A DNA stretch of 64,000 nt from Pictodentalium vernedei (GCA_031216915.1 CM062296.1:61865084-61929083), one strand, 5' to 3'; shown: positions 1-11,235, counted from the first letter of the stretch. Translations and numbers: made by a program. The notes: generated from the sequence alone by a model not told the origin.

Positions 1-1650
1 AAATGCTCCAAAATATTTATAAAATCTTCTCAAGAACCAGTGTGTTTTGGCCCCGCCCAAAATTTCTATTTTTCTGAACCGATGGTCCGGTGTTAACCAA
101 ATTTGGTGTTTGGTATTATTAGGTCATAAGTACTTGACCCAAGCAAAAAAAAAAAAAATTCCTGCATCCCCATGGGAACCCAGGGAGCTAAAAATAGAAA
201 TATTTTCAAACGCCCATATTTCCCAAACCACACGGAACAGAGAGCTGTTATTTGGTATGAAGTATCCTTAGGACCAGTAGAATTGATTGGTAAAAAACAA
301 TTGCCATCGGTTATGTTAGGGTGCTCTGTAATGGGCATCGAAAAAATGCTGAGTCAGCATATTTGCAAAAATTAAAAAAAATCTTTTCTCAGGAACCAAT
401 CATCAGAATCTTTTGATATTTGGTATACAGCATTCATAGGGAGGGGGGGGGGGAGGCAAATAAAAGTTTGTTGAAATAAAGCTCATTGGTTCATATATGG
501 GCTCTCTACATGAGCCCAAAATTTTAACATTGGGTAATATGGGGAATATTCTTTAAAAATCTTCTTCAGAACCACCAGTCAGAATCTTTTAATGTTTGGT
601 ATACATCATTGTTATGAGGGTCAGATTCAAACCATTTCCCTAGGTTAATATTTGGGCTTTCTACGGAAGCCCAAATTTTATCTTTGTTCAATATGGAGGG
701 TAATTTAAAAAAAATCTTCTTCTTCAGATCCACCAGTCAGAATGCTTTGATATTTGGTATGCAGCATCTCTAAGGGGGTCAGATTCAAGTTTGTTCAAAT
801 CAGATCCCTAGGTATATATTTGGGCTCACTATGATAGCCCAAATTTTTACTTAACGCAATATGAGTAAGTTTCATTAAAAATCTTCTTCTTCAGATCAAC
901 CAGTCAGAATGCTTTTATATTTGGTATACAACATCTCTAGGGGAGTCAGATTCCAGGTTGTTCAATTCGAGTGCCTAGATTAATATTTGGGCTCCATATG
1001 GGAACATGAAATTTAACTTGGTACAATATGAGGGAATTTCTTCAAAAATCTTCTGGAGATCCACTCGTTAGAATGCTTTCACATTTGGTATACAATATCT
1101 CTAGGGGGGTCAGATTCAAGTTTGTTCAAATCGGATCCAATGGTTAATATTTGGGCTCGCTATGGTAGCCCAAATTTGAACTTAGTGCAATTCGAAGAAA
1201 TTTCTGTACAATTTCTCTTCTTCAGATCCAACAGTCAGAATGCTTTCATATTCGGTACACAACATCTCTAGGGAAGTCAGATTCAACTGCGGTCAAATCA
1301 AGAGCCTGGGCTAATATTTGGGCTCTCTATGGGATCCGCAATTGGCCATTTTGCTGAAGAATTAAAAATGTTGTATTCAGTACCCTCTAGAGGTGTGTAA
1401 TTAAGATTAATCCACATAGGTTGTATCAAGGGGCTTCGTAGGTGAGCTCTACATTTTACTTTATGATCAACCGAAGAAAAGGCATGATGCCCAGATTATT
1501 TTTGTCACTCCTGAGGGACTCAAGGCTTGACAGTGTAGCCTATGGAGATGGCTTGCTTAATGTTGACTCATTCTTGGACTCTGTTTAAATTGTGTTCTGT
1601 TCAAGATGAGCTCTTCAGGCCCCGTGGGGCCTCTTGTTTCTTTTTTTTTT
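1..1650 (+). mobile_element. Helentron-like non-autonomous element, 3' part, with tandem core
   Basis: The stretch is a head-to-tail series of diverged units of about 165 bp. Each carries CACCAGTCAGAATGCTTT, TTTGGTATACA, CTAGGGGGTCAGATTCAAG and TTTGGGCTCTCTATG; clear starts lie near 562, 718, 885, 1048 and 1222. After the core a unique tail ends in a perfect hairpin AGGCCCCGTGGGGCCT (1617-1632) followed by CTTGTTT and a T run. The 5' end lies outside the window. The same architecture is complete at 3277-4345. A tandem core plus terminal hairpin and no transposase resembles the bivalve 'pearl'/Helentron-type elements. That class assignment is inference; the repeat itself is seen directly. Confidence 0.7.
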
Positions 1651-1721
1651 TACAAAAAATTGCAAATGATTCACCAAACACATGATGTGAAATGCCAGTC
1701 TTCAGAAGCCTGAATGTGATT

Positions 1722-2200
1722 TAAAAACGATCACAAGTAGGATATTTAATGTCACAAGTTGTTTGTTTTGTGCCAATATTAATTAATGTATGAATTATGT
1801 CACGTTTTTGATGAAGAGGGGTAATCTGGGGGAGGGGGGGGGGAGGGGGTGTCACATTCATTGAGGGCTGTTTTTTTTTAAATGTTACCACATCAGTGTA
1901 AATTTCCCATTTGTGATAGCTTTTTCGCAAGATGTTTGTTTTGTGTCAATATCAATTAATTTATGAATTATATCATAGTTTTTTATGAAAAGGGTGTGGG
2001 GGGTAGTCACATCCATTGAGGCCTATTTTTTACCACATCAGTATGTAGACGAATATTTAACATCAGTTGTTAGGATAAATGGCAGTGTCTGTATTGCTGA
2101 ATAATATAGCTGCAATCCCAATTTTAGAAGCAAAATTGACGTTCACGTTTGTTTCGTGGGGTGGGGAGGGGAGTGAGACACAATTTATCTAATCTATTGG
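1722..2200. repeat. Degenerate tandem duplication with G-rich tracts
   Basis: Two units of about 190 bp share a GATGTTTGTTTTGTG-like start, AATTAATTTATGAATTAT, a G-rich run, and GTCACATTCATTGAGG. A weaker third piece with GGGGTGGGGAGGGGAG lies near 2155-2175. The long G runs (around 1829-1850) could form G-quadruplexes or be sequencing-prone. No coding potential is seen. Confidence 0.5.
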
Positions 2201-2299
2201 AGTAATGGACGCAAAATCAGTTTATTTAAGGACGTGTGAAAGGCATCAATAATTAGGCCACATTGAAACTCTTTTTTCAAATTTATTTCCCCTTCACCT

Positions 2300-2780
2300 T
2301 GTGTGAGGACAATAATAATCTATGTGAATCATTGAATTGTGATCAATCACGAAACGAACGTCAACTCTATTTATAGAAATGATCCGCATCGCCGGTAGTT
2401 CTAAAATGAGTCCGCAGGTAGAAAAAGGGACCGTAAGAGACCGCAAGTAAACTATGGGGGTTAATGTTCTGAAATGAATGGTTTCTGATTGAAAACAGTA
2501 TAAATAATACACATCCGAAGTTTGGTATCGATATTTCAACTTTAACCCCTAAAATTTTACTTTTAATGTATAGCGCGTTTTCAAACTTACGGACTCATTT
2601 TTCGCAAGACGGGCCAAAGAGTCCGCAAATGAACTACTCGTCCTAAAAATATCAAACGAACGGTTTCTGATTGAAAACAGTATAAATAATACATATACGA
2701 AGTTTGGTGTTGATATTTCAACGTTAACCCCTAAAATTTCACTATTAATGTATAGCGCGTTCACAAACTCATGGACTCAA
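2300..2780. repeat. Tandem duplication, 182-bp period
   Basis: GTTTCTGATTGAAAACAGTA followed by TAAATAATAC occurs at 2481 and again at 2663, exactly 182 bp apart. Both copies are followed by GAAGTTTGGT, GATATTTCAAC and TAACCCCTAAAATTT, then by TGTATAGCGCGTT. Short minus-strand open frames across it are by-products of the repeat. Confidence 0.6.
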
Positions 2781-2939
2781 AGTGAAGGTTTTTTGTTGAA
2801 ATACTCGACTGAAAATAGGAATGAATAGAATTAAATGAGAATGTCTAATGATATCACACAAAATGAAGAGAAATAGCCGGTTTATGCTTTTTAAAACTGG
2901 CAGCAATTGCTTATCAAATAATATTACTGTCTTACTTTT

Positions 2940-3123
2940 GTTAACGATTCCTATTTTCCTACCGCCCCGAGAGATTCTTCTTTTAAATAGCGAACCCGGA
3001 CCAGAAGAAACGGATAAATTACCAAATAACGGCGACGTTATTTCGTAAATCCTCGACGGAACACCGGCGACGTTTTTCTCTCTCGAGTCTGGCAAATAAT
3101 CGACAACATTGGTGTCATTAAAT
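2940..3123 (-). other. Possible coding fragment or exon, unrecognised
   Basis: On the minus strand an open frame begins after a TAA near 3123 and contains YEITSPLFGNLSVSSGPG and SLFKRRISRGGRKIG. It is richer in G+C and CpG than its AT-rich flanks and its third positions look selected rather than random. A GT lies near the end of this high-GC part (GGGGCGGTAGG on the minus strand), so it could be an exon, but no clear acceptor or partner exon was found. The open frame continues without comparable composition to about 2769. I do not recognise a family. It may equally be a fragment of an old mobile element. Confidence 0.25.
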
Positions 3124-3276
3124 TAAGATAGGTCGGATATCACACATAAATCTGCTATTACGCACCCCTCCCCCTTATACATCCTGCAAGTATAAATATC
3201 TCGATATTAAAATGTCTTGCCTGATGTTCCCTATATGGGTTAACTTGGAGGGGGAGGGGGAGAGCATATGGCTGAT

Positions 3277-4345
3277 TTTTAGCTCACCGAAGGGAACTTA
3301 ACTTATCACTTGCCGTCCGTCGTGAACTTTACATTATTGACTTCTCCCAAACTACTGGACCAAATTGAACCAAATTTGGTGTGCATGTTCCTTATCATAT
3401 GTCAGTTCAAGTTTGTATAAATAACCTTGCGGCGCCGAACCACAAGGGGCATTACTCTGCTAGCACCCATGCATTTTTTTTTAAAAATTAAAAAATCTAT
3501 TTCTCCTGAACCATCATCGAGCTCCCTCTAGGAGCCCGAATTTTAACTTGGTGAAATATGAGGAAATTTCTTTAAAAATCTTGCATATTTGGTATGAATG
3601 TTTGTACAAATCGGGTCCCTCAGTTAGTATTTGGCCTCTCTATTGGAGCCCAAAGTTTAACGTTGTGCAATTTTGGGAAATTTCTTTAAAAATCTTCTTC
3701 AGATTCAGATCCACCAGTCAGAATACTTTCATGTTTAGTATACAACATCTATAGGGGTGTCAGATTCAAGTTTGTTCAAATCGAGTCCCTGGGTTTATAT
3801 TTGTGCTGCCTATGGCAGCCTGAATTTTAACTCAGTGCAATATGAGGGAATTTCTTCAAAAATCTTTTTCTTCAGATTCACCAGTCAGAATCCATTCATA
3901 TTTGGTATGCAGCATCTTGCGGTGGGTCAGTTTCAGTTTTGTTCAAATTGGTTACCTGGGTAAATATTTTGGTTCCCTGTTTAAGCCCAAAGTTTAACTT
4001 AATGCAATGTGAGGACATTTCTTTTAAAACCCATTTCTTCAGATCCACCGGCCAGAATTATTTCGTATTTGGTATATAACATCTCATGGGGGATCAGGTT
4101 CAAGTTTGTTCAATTTGAGTCCCTGGCTTATTATTTGGGCTCTCTATGGGCGGGGTGGGGGTGGCATGGGGAGCATGTTAGGTTTGTTCAAATCGTTTCC
4201 TTAGTGTTTTTCCATAAAATTTGCCTTTTATGGCTTCATTCCTTTGTAGAGTTGATGAACCATGTATAACTGAATGTGACCCCAAATACTTCTTTGAACC
4301 ACTTTGGCAGGTGAGCGATTACAGCCCCTTGGGGCCTCTTATTTA
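3277..4345 (+). mobile_element. Helentron-like non-autonomous element, apparently full length
   Basis: The 5' end TTTTAGCTCACCGAAGGG starts at 3277. The 3' end carries GGTGAGCG (4310-4317), an imperfect hairpin centred on GCCCCTTGGGGC (4324-4335) and CTCTTATTT. AGCTCACC near the 5' end (3281) and GGTGAGCG near the 3' end are subterminal inverted repeats. Between them lies a head region (TCCGTCGTGAACTTTAC, CAAATTTGGTGTGCATG) and about four core units of ~165 bp from roughly 3540 to 4200, the same family as at the window start. The element sits in T-rich sequence. No protein is encoded, so it would depend on enzymes supplied elsewhere. Confidence 0.7.
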
Positions 4346-5222
4346 GTCAAGTTGTGACGAAGTCAAAGCTCGACTTATAGTTTGGTGAATGGCGGGCGGG
4401 TGTAAACAGTTGGTTTCCGGATGATAACTTGATAATGGTTCGACCCACGTCATGAAACTCCATAGGTAGGTTGGCATCGGTGAGTGGAAGAACCGTATTT
4501 ATTTTGGACTTGCTTGGTCAAAGGTCAAGGTCACAGTGACCATGAACATAGTAAATTGTAAACAATTGGTTTCCGGATGATAACTTGTCTATAGTTAAAC
4601 TCACATTCATGAAACCTCATACGTAGGTAATGGTTGGCGTTCATGAGAGGAAAAACCCTATTATTTTGGACTCACTAGGTCAAAGGTCAAAGTCACAGTG
4701 GCCCTGAACATAGTAAATCAAAACAATTGGTTTCCGGATGATAACTTGATAATGGTTCGACCCACGTTCATAACACTTCATAGGTAGGATGGCATCAGTG
4801 AGATGAAGAACCCTATTTATTTTGGACTTGCTAGGTGAAAGGTCAAGTTCACAGTGACCTTCAACATAGTAAATTGTAAACAATTGGTTTCCGGATGCTA
4901 ACTTGACTACGGTTGTGGCCACATTCATGAAACTTCATAGGTAGGTTGGCCTAGGTGAGTGGAAGACACCTATTTATCTTGGTCTCGCTAGGTCAAGGGT
5001 CAAGGTCACAGTGACCTTGAACATAAATCGTAAACAATTGTTTCCAGATGATAATTTGACAATGGTTCCACCCAGGTTCATGAAACTCCATAGGTAGGTT
5101 AGCATTATTGCAAGCAAGAGCCCTATTTATTTTGGAATCAGTAGGTCAAGGTCACAGTGACCCTTCACATAGGAAATTGTAAACAATTAGTTTCCGGATG
5201 ATAAGATGATAATGATTAAACC
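4346..5222. repeat. Tandem repeat, ~155-bp unit (GGTTTCCGGATGATAAC family)
   Basis: Six units begin at about 4402, 4556, 4716, 4876, 5028 and 5177. Each contains TTGGTTTCCGGATGATAAC, a CATGAAACTTCATAGGTAGG-like segment, CCCTATTTATTTTGGACT and AGGTCAAAGGTCAAGGTCAC then AGTGACC. The region opens with AAGTTGTGACGAAGTCAAAG and ends abruptly near the SINE at 5280. I associate this family with bivalve genomes; it may be the core of another Helentron-like element. It abuts the previous element directly. Confidence 0.65.
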
Positions 5223-5274
5223 CACTTTTGTACTGTCAAAACTCGACATTGGATCGGTGATCTTATCGGAATTA

Positions 5275-5464
5275 TTTTTGTTTTGTGGGGGGGGGGGGGC
5301 AGAACGCCCCCATGGCTGTGCCACCGTGCCCCCACTTGAGCAATCGTGATTAAGTGCCTTGCCCAATGACACAACGCAGTTACCCCTGCTGGGGATCGAA
5401 CCGTGGATCTCTCGGTTTGATGTTAGTAGTAGATCATGTATCCGATCGACCACATTGGCCGGAT
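5275..5464 (-). mobile_element. tRNA-derived SINE (S1)
   Basis: Read on the minus strand from 5464, the sequence has a box-A-like GGCCAATGTGGTCGATCGG and a box-B GGTTCGATCCCC about 50 bases later, as expected for a tRNA-derived RNA polymerase III promoter. It is followed by TTGGGCAAGGCACTTAATC, a body motif shared with the other SINEs in this window. The element ends near a G/C homopolymer at 5287-5299. No intact tRNA fold is expected in such heads. Direct target repeats were not identified. Confidence 0.65.
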
Positions 5465-5469
5465 CTCAT

Positions 5470-5715
5470 GTGACGTCATAGGCACATGGCCCAGTTACTT
5501 CATTTTTGGTTGTCATGTTAGCGTGCGTGAGCGCCATCTTGTGACAACATCCCCATAGTGATACGTGGTCCTAGTGTGCATGCGCAGCGCGTTTTGTTGA
5601 GGTGAGACGAGTGTACGTCGTCCATTTTGTATATCTGAGGCCGCCATCTTGGTTTCTATGGTAGCACATGGTTGCTATGTGACCCAACACCTTCTAGTAG
5701 GAAAGGGGTGAGTTC
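5470..5715 (+). promoter_or_regulatory. Possible CpG-type promoter or first exon
   Basis: This short stretch is unusually rich in CpG and in housekeeping-promoter motifs: TGACGTCA near 5471 (CRE-like), GCGCCATCTTG near 5530 and GCCGCCATCTTGG near 5642 (YY1-like), and TGCATGCGCAGCGCG near 5578 (NRF1-like). A GTGAGT splice-donor-like site lies at 5707. No coding exon was found downstream, so the target gene is unknown. The motifs are visible; promoter function is inference. It could be a chance cluster or part of an unrecognised repeat. Confidence 0.3.
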
Positions 5716-7685
5716 GGAGGGTGTGTTCGATTGAATAGGAGTAATTTTAATTACAGCAAACAACCCGACAATCCATCCTAATAATCCAAAACTACCGAGA
5801 CGGACTTAGAAAACCCCCACCTAGGGTTTATAATAGTAGCACGTAGTGCTAAATGAATGATGAGAGGTCTCATGTGGATAAATTGAAATGAACTAGAATA
5901 CATCGAATTACCACAAACATCCAGCCAATCTCTCTAAACCATCAAAGCAACTTTATTTGGCACGGATTCCTCAATACTGCGCTTAAAAGAGTAGCATACA
6001 GTGCTTTAAGGTGCGTTTCCTGGTAAGAGTAATTGTATTTGTTCGAATACTTTATAAAATTACCCAAATAAATCCAACAGTTCTTTTACTAGTGCGGATT
6101 TCCCACTAAATATTTGGTTTCTATCTGCTGTCCCCTAGAATTCTTATTTTTGCCCAACAATAGACGCATTCATTTGTATAAGATTAACTTTATTGTTTCG
6201 GATGTGCACCATAGTCTCGGTATTTTATCTATCCCGATATTTTCTGTGATTTATCCTATTTCCTGGCCTGTTTTGCCTTTTACTGGTCCCATTTCTGCCT
6301 ATCCCAGCAGACTATTTTGTCTTGGCCGCCTCTGTTTTTGCCTTTCCTGTGTATAACGAAGTCCTCTATGATCCTCAAACCCAAACTACAATCAAGCAGG
6401 GTTAGGTATTATTCGAACGACTCGAATCTTATCGAGCAAATAAGCTTTTGAGCAGTTACTGAAAAAGTCACTACTCGAACGACTCAAATCCCATTGAGCA
6501 GATGAGTATTGAAAGAGCGATTTCTTTTACGGCTCTTAATGCTCATCGGGGTATAGGAGGATACCTATGACATGATGATGCAGTGCTATATATACCTGGT
6601 GATAATTTAGCTCCTAGCATCTGCCCAGTTCTAGACCTCTCCATGATCTTCATATCTCCAACACCAGTATTACTGATTTTCCCAATATTGCCATCGTCTG
6701 TCCTATAATTAGATTTTACAGTAGTCACCAAATCCCGCAGTCTTCTTCCACTCTTGCGGCCTTGTACCATTACTAGCACTAGTACAGGCTTGCTAACCCT
6801 CTCAGATTGCTCGAACGACCAGAATCCCATCGAACAAACGAGCCATAGAGTAATTGCCTGAACGAGAGACTCCACGTACGACTATTTTGCTCGTCTAGGT
6901 ATTGAAGGATGGGAAGGATCTTGGGAACTAACAACGTGATATAATAACCTTAGTTATTGAAATTGACGTACAATCCCGCTTATAATATAGCCTTGGTTTT
7001 TGAAAGTGTTGTTAAACCCTAATGAATCTATTTGCCATTGAATTATGATATTTTGTCAGTTTAAAAAATGAAGGTTTGTTTTACTATAGCTTGTCTGAAG
7101 TTTGATTCTTCCGCACGCTTTCAAAATTTCTCGATTGCCATATTTGTCGCCATATTAACATGTGAACATACATGTGTGGTTCTTGGTTTATTGCATGTCG
7201 CTGTACAACACGTTTTGGCAAATTGTTATATTTCACATAACCGCTGTTATTTCTGCGATATATACCATCTCTTTCCTGAAAAATCTTGCTTGGGGCCTGC
7301 AATATTTACCGAAATTAACAATATTGGATGTGCACCATTACGTGTCACGTATTTTCATATTAGTTTAAAATTGGGAAATTAGAAAATTAGTATAGAAAGT
7401 AATGGAAAAGAAACACAATAGGAATACATTAATCTGATCGGTCGATAATTCTGGTATTACATTGGTCAGTTTAGGGATCCAAAAAGGAAATAAAATTAAT
7501 GAACTCATTAAAATAGTGATGGGGTCACTTAAGGGTGTTACAAAAACAGGAATTTATAGAAAATAGAGGATTCTGGGTAATGACCAAAGTATTTTATCCT
7601 ATAGCAATACGTGCTACTCTTATACAAAGGAATTTGTCCTAGAGCACAACGTGCAACTCTTATACAATTTATTGGAGAAAAAACA
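5716..7685. other. No gene recognised; short CGAACGACTCGAATC repeats
   Basis: This is AT-rich sequence without a supportable gene. Between about 6405 and 6900 a short motif of the form TCGAACGACTCGAATCCCAT followed by CGAGCAAATGAG recurs at about 6412, 6476 and 6811, suggesting remains of a mobile element. The open frames at 6114-6356, 6543-6875 and 7068-7382 show no known motif and no codon signature. AGCACGTAGTGCT-like and AATACGTGCTACTCTTATAC motifs recur near 5840 and 7610. Confidence 0.4.
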
Positions 7686-7689
7686 TCAT

Positions 7690-8077
7690 GAAAAAAATAA
7701 AAGTTGAAGTCAGTTGTCCTACCTCAAATAAACAACGAAGACAATCCTCTTTTAGTTATATTCAAAGCTTTGATGTTCTGAACTTTTGAACCGTCAGTGT
7801 AATAATCAAGACCAGTCGGCAGTTGCGAACTTCGCAACTGCCGACCGGTCTTGATTATTACACTGACGGTTCAAAAGTTCAGAACATCAAAGCTTTGAAT
7901 GTAACTAAAAGAGGATCGTCTTCGTTTTTTACTTGAGGTAGGTCAACTGACTTCAACTTCATTTTTATCGACTTCAAAGAGAAGGAGATGGGGGTCATTT
8001 AGGTACGATCAATAGATTATCATCGATTATTTGCGACGATTAATCGATTCCTAAATTAAAAAATCGTGACAGCCCTA
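7690..8077 (+). mobile_element. hAT-type MITE (H family), rearranged copy with long inverted duplication (H1)
   Basis: The right end AAATCGTGACAGCCCTA (8061-8077) is the terminal inverted repeat of the hAT-type family seen complete at 12368-12908. The left terminal repeat is missing. Instead the right-hand interior is duplicated in inverted orientation: an arm of about 128 bp (7701-7828) is the reverse complement of 7831-7960, meeting at TTGCGAACTTCGCAA. In the intact copy the palindromic arms are only about 65 bp, so this copy has lost its left half and gained a mirror image of its right half. Confidence 0.75.
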
Positions 8078-8264
8078 GATGTTACCACACAAATAATGCA
8101 CAGAATTCCAGAAATGGAAAATAGGGAGCTCAATAGCAATCTGTGGACTCAACTTAAACTTGAACTAAGCATTCCACACGCCTGCTTCAACCCCACTCTC
8201 TCATATCCCAAGTCAGGAGTTCTACCACTGGATCTGATCTGGATCCTAATACTGGACTAGGTTA

Positions 8265-9056
8265 CAGAGCCCAAATATTAACCCATCGACTTGATTTTTC
8301 TTCGTGGGAAGATTTTTAAAAAAAATATTCGTCATAATGTACCAGGTTAAAATTCGGGCTCCGGTAAGAAGCCCACAAATTTATAAAGTGTCTTGATTTG
8401 AACCACCTTGAAAGTAGCGCACGGAAGGATACTACAAATCAACTATCAAAAGATTCAGATTTGTTGATCTGAAGAAGATTTTTAGTATTATCAATGTTTT
8501 CGCCATTCCATTCTATTGGTTCTAAGGATGTTTCATTCCAAGTAACACATCCCTCTTGAGTGCGGCTTAGAAATATGGGCGTTTGAAAATATGTTTATGT
8601 TGAGATTCACCATGCATAAATCAAGTACGCATGACTCAATAATTCCGCATACTAAATTTGTTTCATATCAACTTGGTTCATAAAACAGAAATTTCAGATC
8701 TCTCCTATTACACGGGCAGATATTGCTCTTGAAATGTTTTGAAAGAAACCAGATTCTACACCTCAAAAATAAGTTTAGTATCAAATATCATAATTATCAA
8801 GTCATTGTACCCCTGGATCATAAGAATATTTCGTTTTAAATTTGTGAGCACTTTTACTCACCTCTTCCCTATAGGGCTGGGCAAGTTGATTTGAACAGAA
8901 ACAAAATGCGATAACAGAGAAAAACAAAATCACCTCAAATGTAACTGAAATCGGACCAGCTGCTAAACAAGTCAAGACCACCATATTCACTGACGGTAAG
9001 TGATCACAATAGCTCACAGTAGCTCACAATGAGTTTCAGTAAGGTGAGCGAAAAAG
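8265..9056 (-). mobile_element. Helentron-like element, reverse orientation, 3'-truncated
   Basis: GGTGAGCGAAAA at 9043-9054 is the reverse complement of the 5' terminus TTTTAGCTCACC seen at 3277. Core-family words appear in reverse orientation: AGCCCAAATATTAACCCA near 8270, TTAAAATTCGGGCTCC near 8347 and GATCTGAAGAAGATTTTTA near 8467. The hairpin 3' end is absent, so it is truncated near the H1 MITE. Divergence from the other copies is high. Confidence 0.5.
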
Positions 9057-9629
9057 CGTCATAACATAAGGTAGCACTTAAATAAAATTGAGCAGCCCGA
9101 ACCCAAATTTGAACTTGAACTTGCCTAGTCGTTGCACAAAACATTGCTACATATCAACATATCAATTGCAATATGATGCCTTATTTTATTTCACTGCTGA
9201 CGTTACCTTCCACAATCTAAGATCTGAACAGATTCAAAGACTTGATTTCAATTAATTGTTTCCTTATTTTCACACTGGATAAATTCCTCTCCCGGTGGAA
9301 CCCCCAAATGTGCTCCACCCATAGGGATTGGCTAACAAACCATACGGCTTTGGTGGTAGTACCTCATACCATGCTAGTATGTTCTTAAACAATCAGACAT
9401 TGCAGCAGAGGGTATCTAATCTTTGAAGGTTACATAAGAGTTCTTAAAGACTAGGCTAAGTAAAATATATTGGGCAATAATATAACCCCATTTTATAATC
9501 TGATGGTCCGTCTATTTTGTTAGCAGGACTGGGATTTCTAAAAATTGATGCAGCCAGAAGCGACCACGGCCAGTCAATCCAGAATTAACCACCGAGAAAT
9601 GAACGAGATGTTCTTTAATTAAAGGGATA
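9057..9629. other. No feature recognised
   Basis: This is AT-rich DNA with no open frame of interest, RNA gene or clear repeat. A short CCCAAATTTGAACTTG near 9100 may be a further scrap of the Helentron-like core. Confidence 0.4.
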
Positions 9630-9631
9630 TA

Positions 9632-10158
9632 CAGTTAAAACTAGAAGTCCTGTCACGAATAGTGCGCTTATATACAGTTAAAACTAGAAGTCCTGTCATG
9701 AAATGCGCACAAATAGCACGTTGATATGCGCGTTAATGTACGCGTTATAGCCCCAGTGACGCTATCAAATTCTGTGCATATGGCCTGTGCACAAGCAATG
9801 TTTCAGCCAATGGACCTCCGGGTAACCCGTGTGTTTGCTGTGAGTAACTAGGAGAACCTGCCGTGCTTTGGATGCCATTCGATATGGCAATTGCGCGCAA
9901 TTCCAACGCGCAATTAAGCCTAGATAAGCGCACTATTCGTGACAGGACTTCTAGTTTTAACTGTAGGCTTAATTGCCCGTTGGAATTGCGCGCAATTGCC
10001 ATATCAAATGGCATTCAAAGCACGGCAGGTTCTCTTGGTTACTCATAGCAAACACATGCAATGTTTCTGCCAATGGACCTCCGAGTTACCCGGACGTCCA
10101 TTGGCTGAAACATTGCCTGTGCACAGGCCATATGTACAGAATTTGATAGTTTTAACTG
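9632..10158 (-). mobile_element. MITE-A, outer copy of a nested pair, internally deleted
   Basis: The element starts CAGTTAAAACTAGAAGTCCT at 9632 after a TA and ends with TTTTAACTG at 10158 before a TA. Its first 41 bp (CACGAATAGTGCGCTTATA) continue at 9966 with GGCTTAATTGC after an inserted second copy (9675-9963). It is in reverse orientation relative to the inner copy. It carries the central palindrome, with one arm altered (GACCTCCGAGTTACCCGGACGTCC, split here only by mutation). About 70 bp of its far end are deleted between TTTGATAG and TTTTAACTG. Confidence 0.85.
9675..9963 (+). mobile_element. MITE-A, inner copy inserted into another MITE-A
   Basis: The copy is bounded by TA at 9673-9674 and 9964-9965 and by perfect CAGTTAAAACTAGAAGTCCT / AGGACTTCTAGTTTTAACTG termini. 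It is 289 bp, about 25 bp shorter than other copies, because one arm of the central palindrome is gone: GGACCTCCGGGTAACCCG runs straight into TGTGTTTGCTG. Deletion of a single hairpin arm is typical of replication slippage over palindromes (inference). Confidence 0.85.
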
Positions 10159-10542
10159 TATATCATGGTAGTCCAAAGCTTCTCTGGTTCAACCAACTGA
10201 TTCGGGTGTTTGCCAACCAATGTCAAACGCATTAAAGAACTGTTGCCCATTGTAGACGATTCATTCCAGCATCACGGGGTAGATTTTGTCACGTTATGCT
10301 GACATTCTAATTTCTTCAATTCACTTTTGATTCAATGTATAGGATAGAATGATGTTTACTCTTTTCTTTGATACACTATATTCATCCACGAGACATATTT
10401 TATTTGAATTTTTAAAAGACGCACAGTGCCTTCACTGTTTTCCGTAAACTATTGAAATTACATTTCATTTACCCAATTAACTTGATGCACTCTTGGCAAT
10501 ATATATGTCCTCGGGGTGTACAACTAATTCCCTTTGCAATAC

Positions 10543-10684
10543 AATTATGGACTTTTGTGGCGGTGAATATGATGTGATATGAACCTAAAACCTGATACTG
10601 ACCGAGGCGTTTGGCAAGGCCAATATAAGTTGTTTAGATTCATATCAAATAATATTTACCACCCCAAAAGTCCATAACTGTTTT
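10543..10684. mobile_element. Small foldback MITE
   Basis: TTATGGACTTTTGTGGCGGT near 10545 is matched by the inverted ACCACCCCAAAAGTCCATAA near 10659. Inner parts of the arms (GTGATATGAAC and GATTCATATCA) also pair. Arms are about 45 bp and the loop contains CCGAGGCGTTTGGCAAGG. It has no coding content. Target duplication was not resolved. Confidence 0.6.
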
Positions 10685-10689
10685 ATTAT

Positions 10690-11235
10690 ATACCATCCTA
10701 AAAAAACAATCTATCTTCTATTTGTCAATTGTAAGTTCAGTTATATCAACCAGATATATTATTATTTAACAATAATAATCATCGGCAGATTAATATAAAA
10801 ATAAACAATGTTATAGAGATTACGTCGATTGAAATAGAACTAGAGAGGTGATTTCCAAAAGCTAAATTTAGAAAGGTTATATTCACTGGAAAACCAGTGT
10901 ACATGTTTTTTTAGTACCAACTGCGTTTATAGGGCCCAACAATAGAAATGTGGTTATTTTTAAAGCATACACTAATAAGTGATGTAGAATAAAAATGATA
11001 TTCACAGTTTGCTGAAGATAAGTGATATGTATTAACCGGTGCCAGGGTAACAGATTCCTTTATTCCTCTGACCGCAATGACTATTATCAGCTCAAGTCAT
11101 TTCGTTAAGAGAAGCCTCGTAAAGTTCCACGGAAACCCGTATCCAACATTGTTTTAGAATACGTTTCGGATAGAGTTATGCGAGAAACTAGTTGTGACAG
11201 ACATTCATACTTAATTCCAGCATACTACTGTGGTA
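10690..11235. other. No feature recognised
   Basis: This is AT-rich DNA without supportable genes or repeats. Confidence 0.4.

Noticed and set aside
6543-6875. 110-codon minus-strand ORF as a protein gene
   Set aside because: It has no motif, no splice context and no codon bias, and it overlaps a short CGAACGACTCGAATC repeat.
7068-7382. Three overlapping hydrophobic frames on both strands
   Set aside because: All are open together in AT-rich DNA, which argues for chance; no transmembrane-protein family is recognised.
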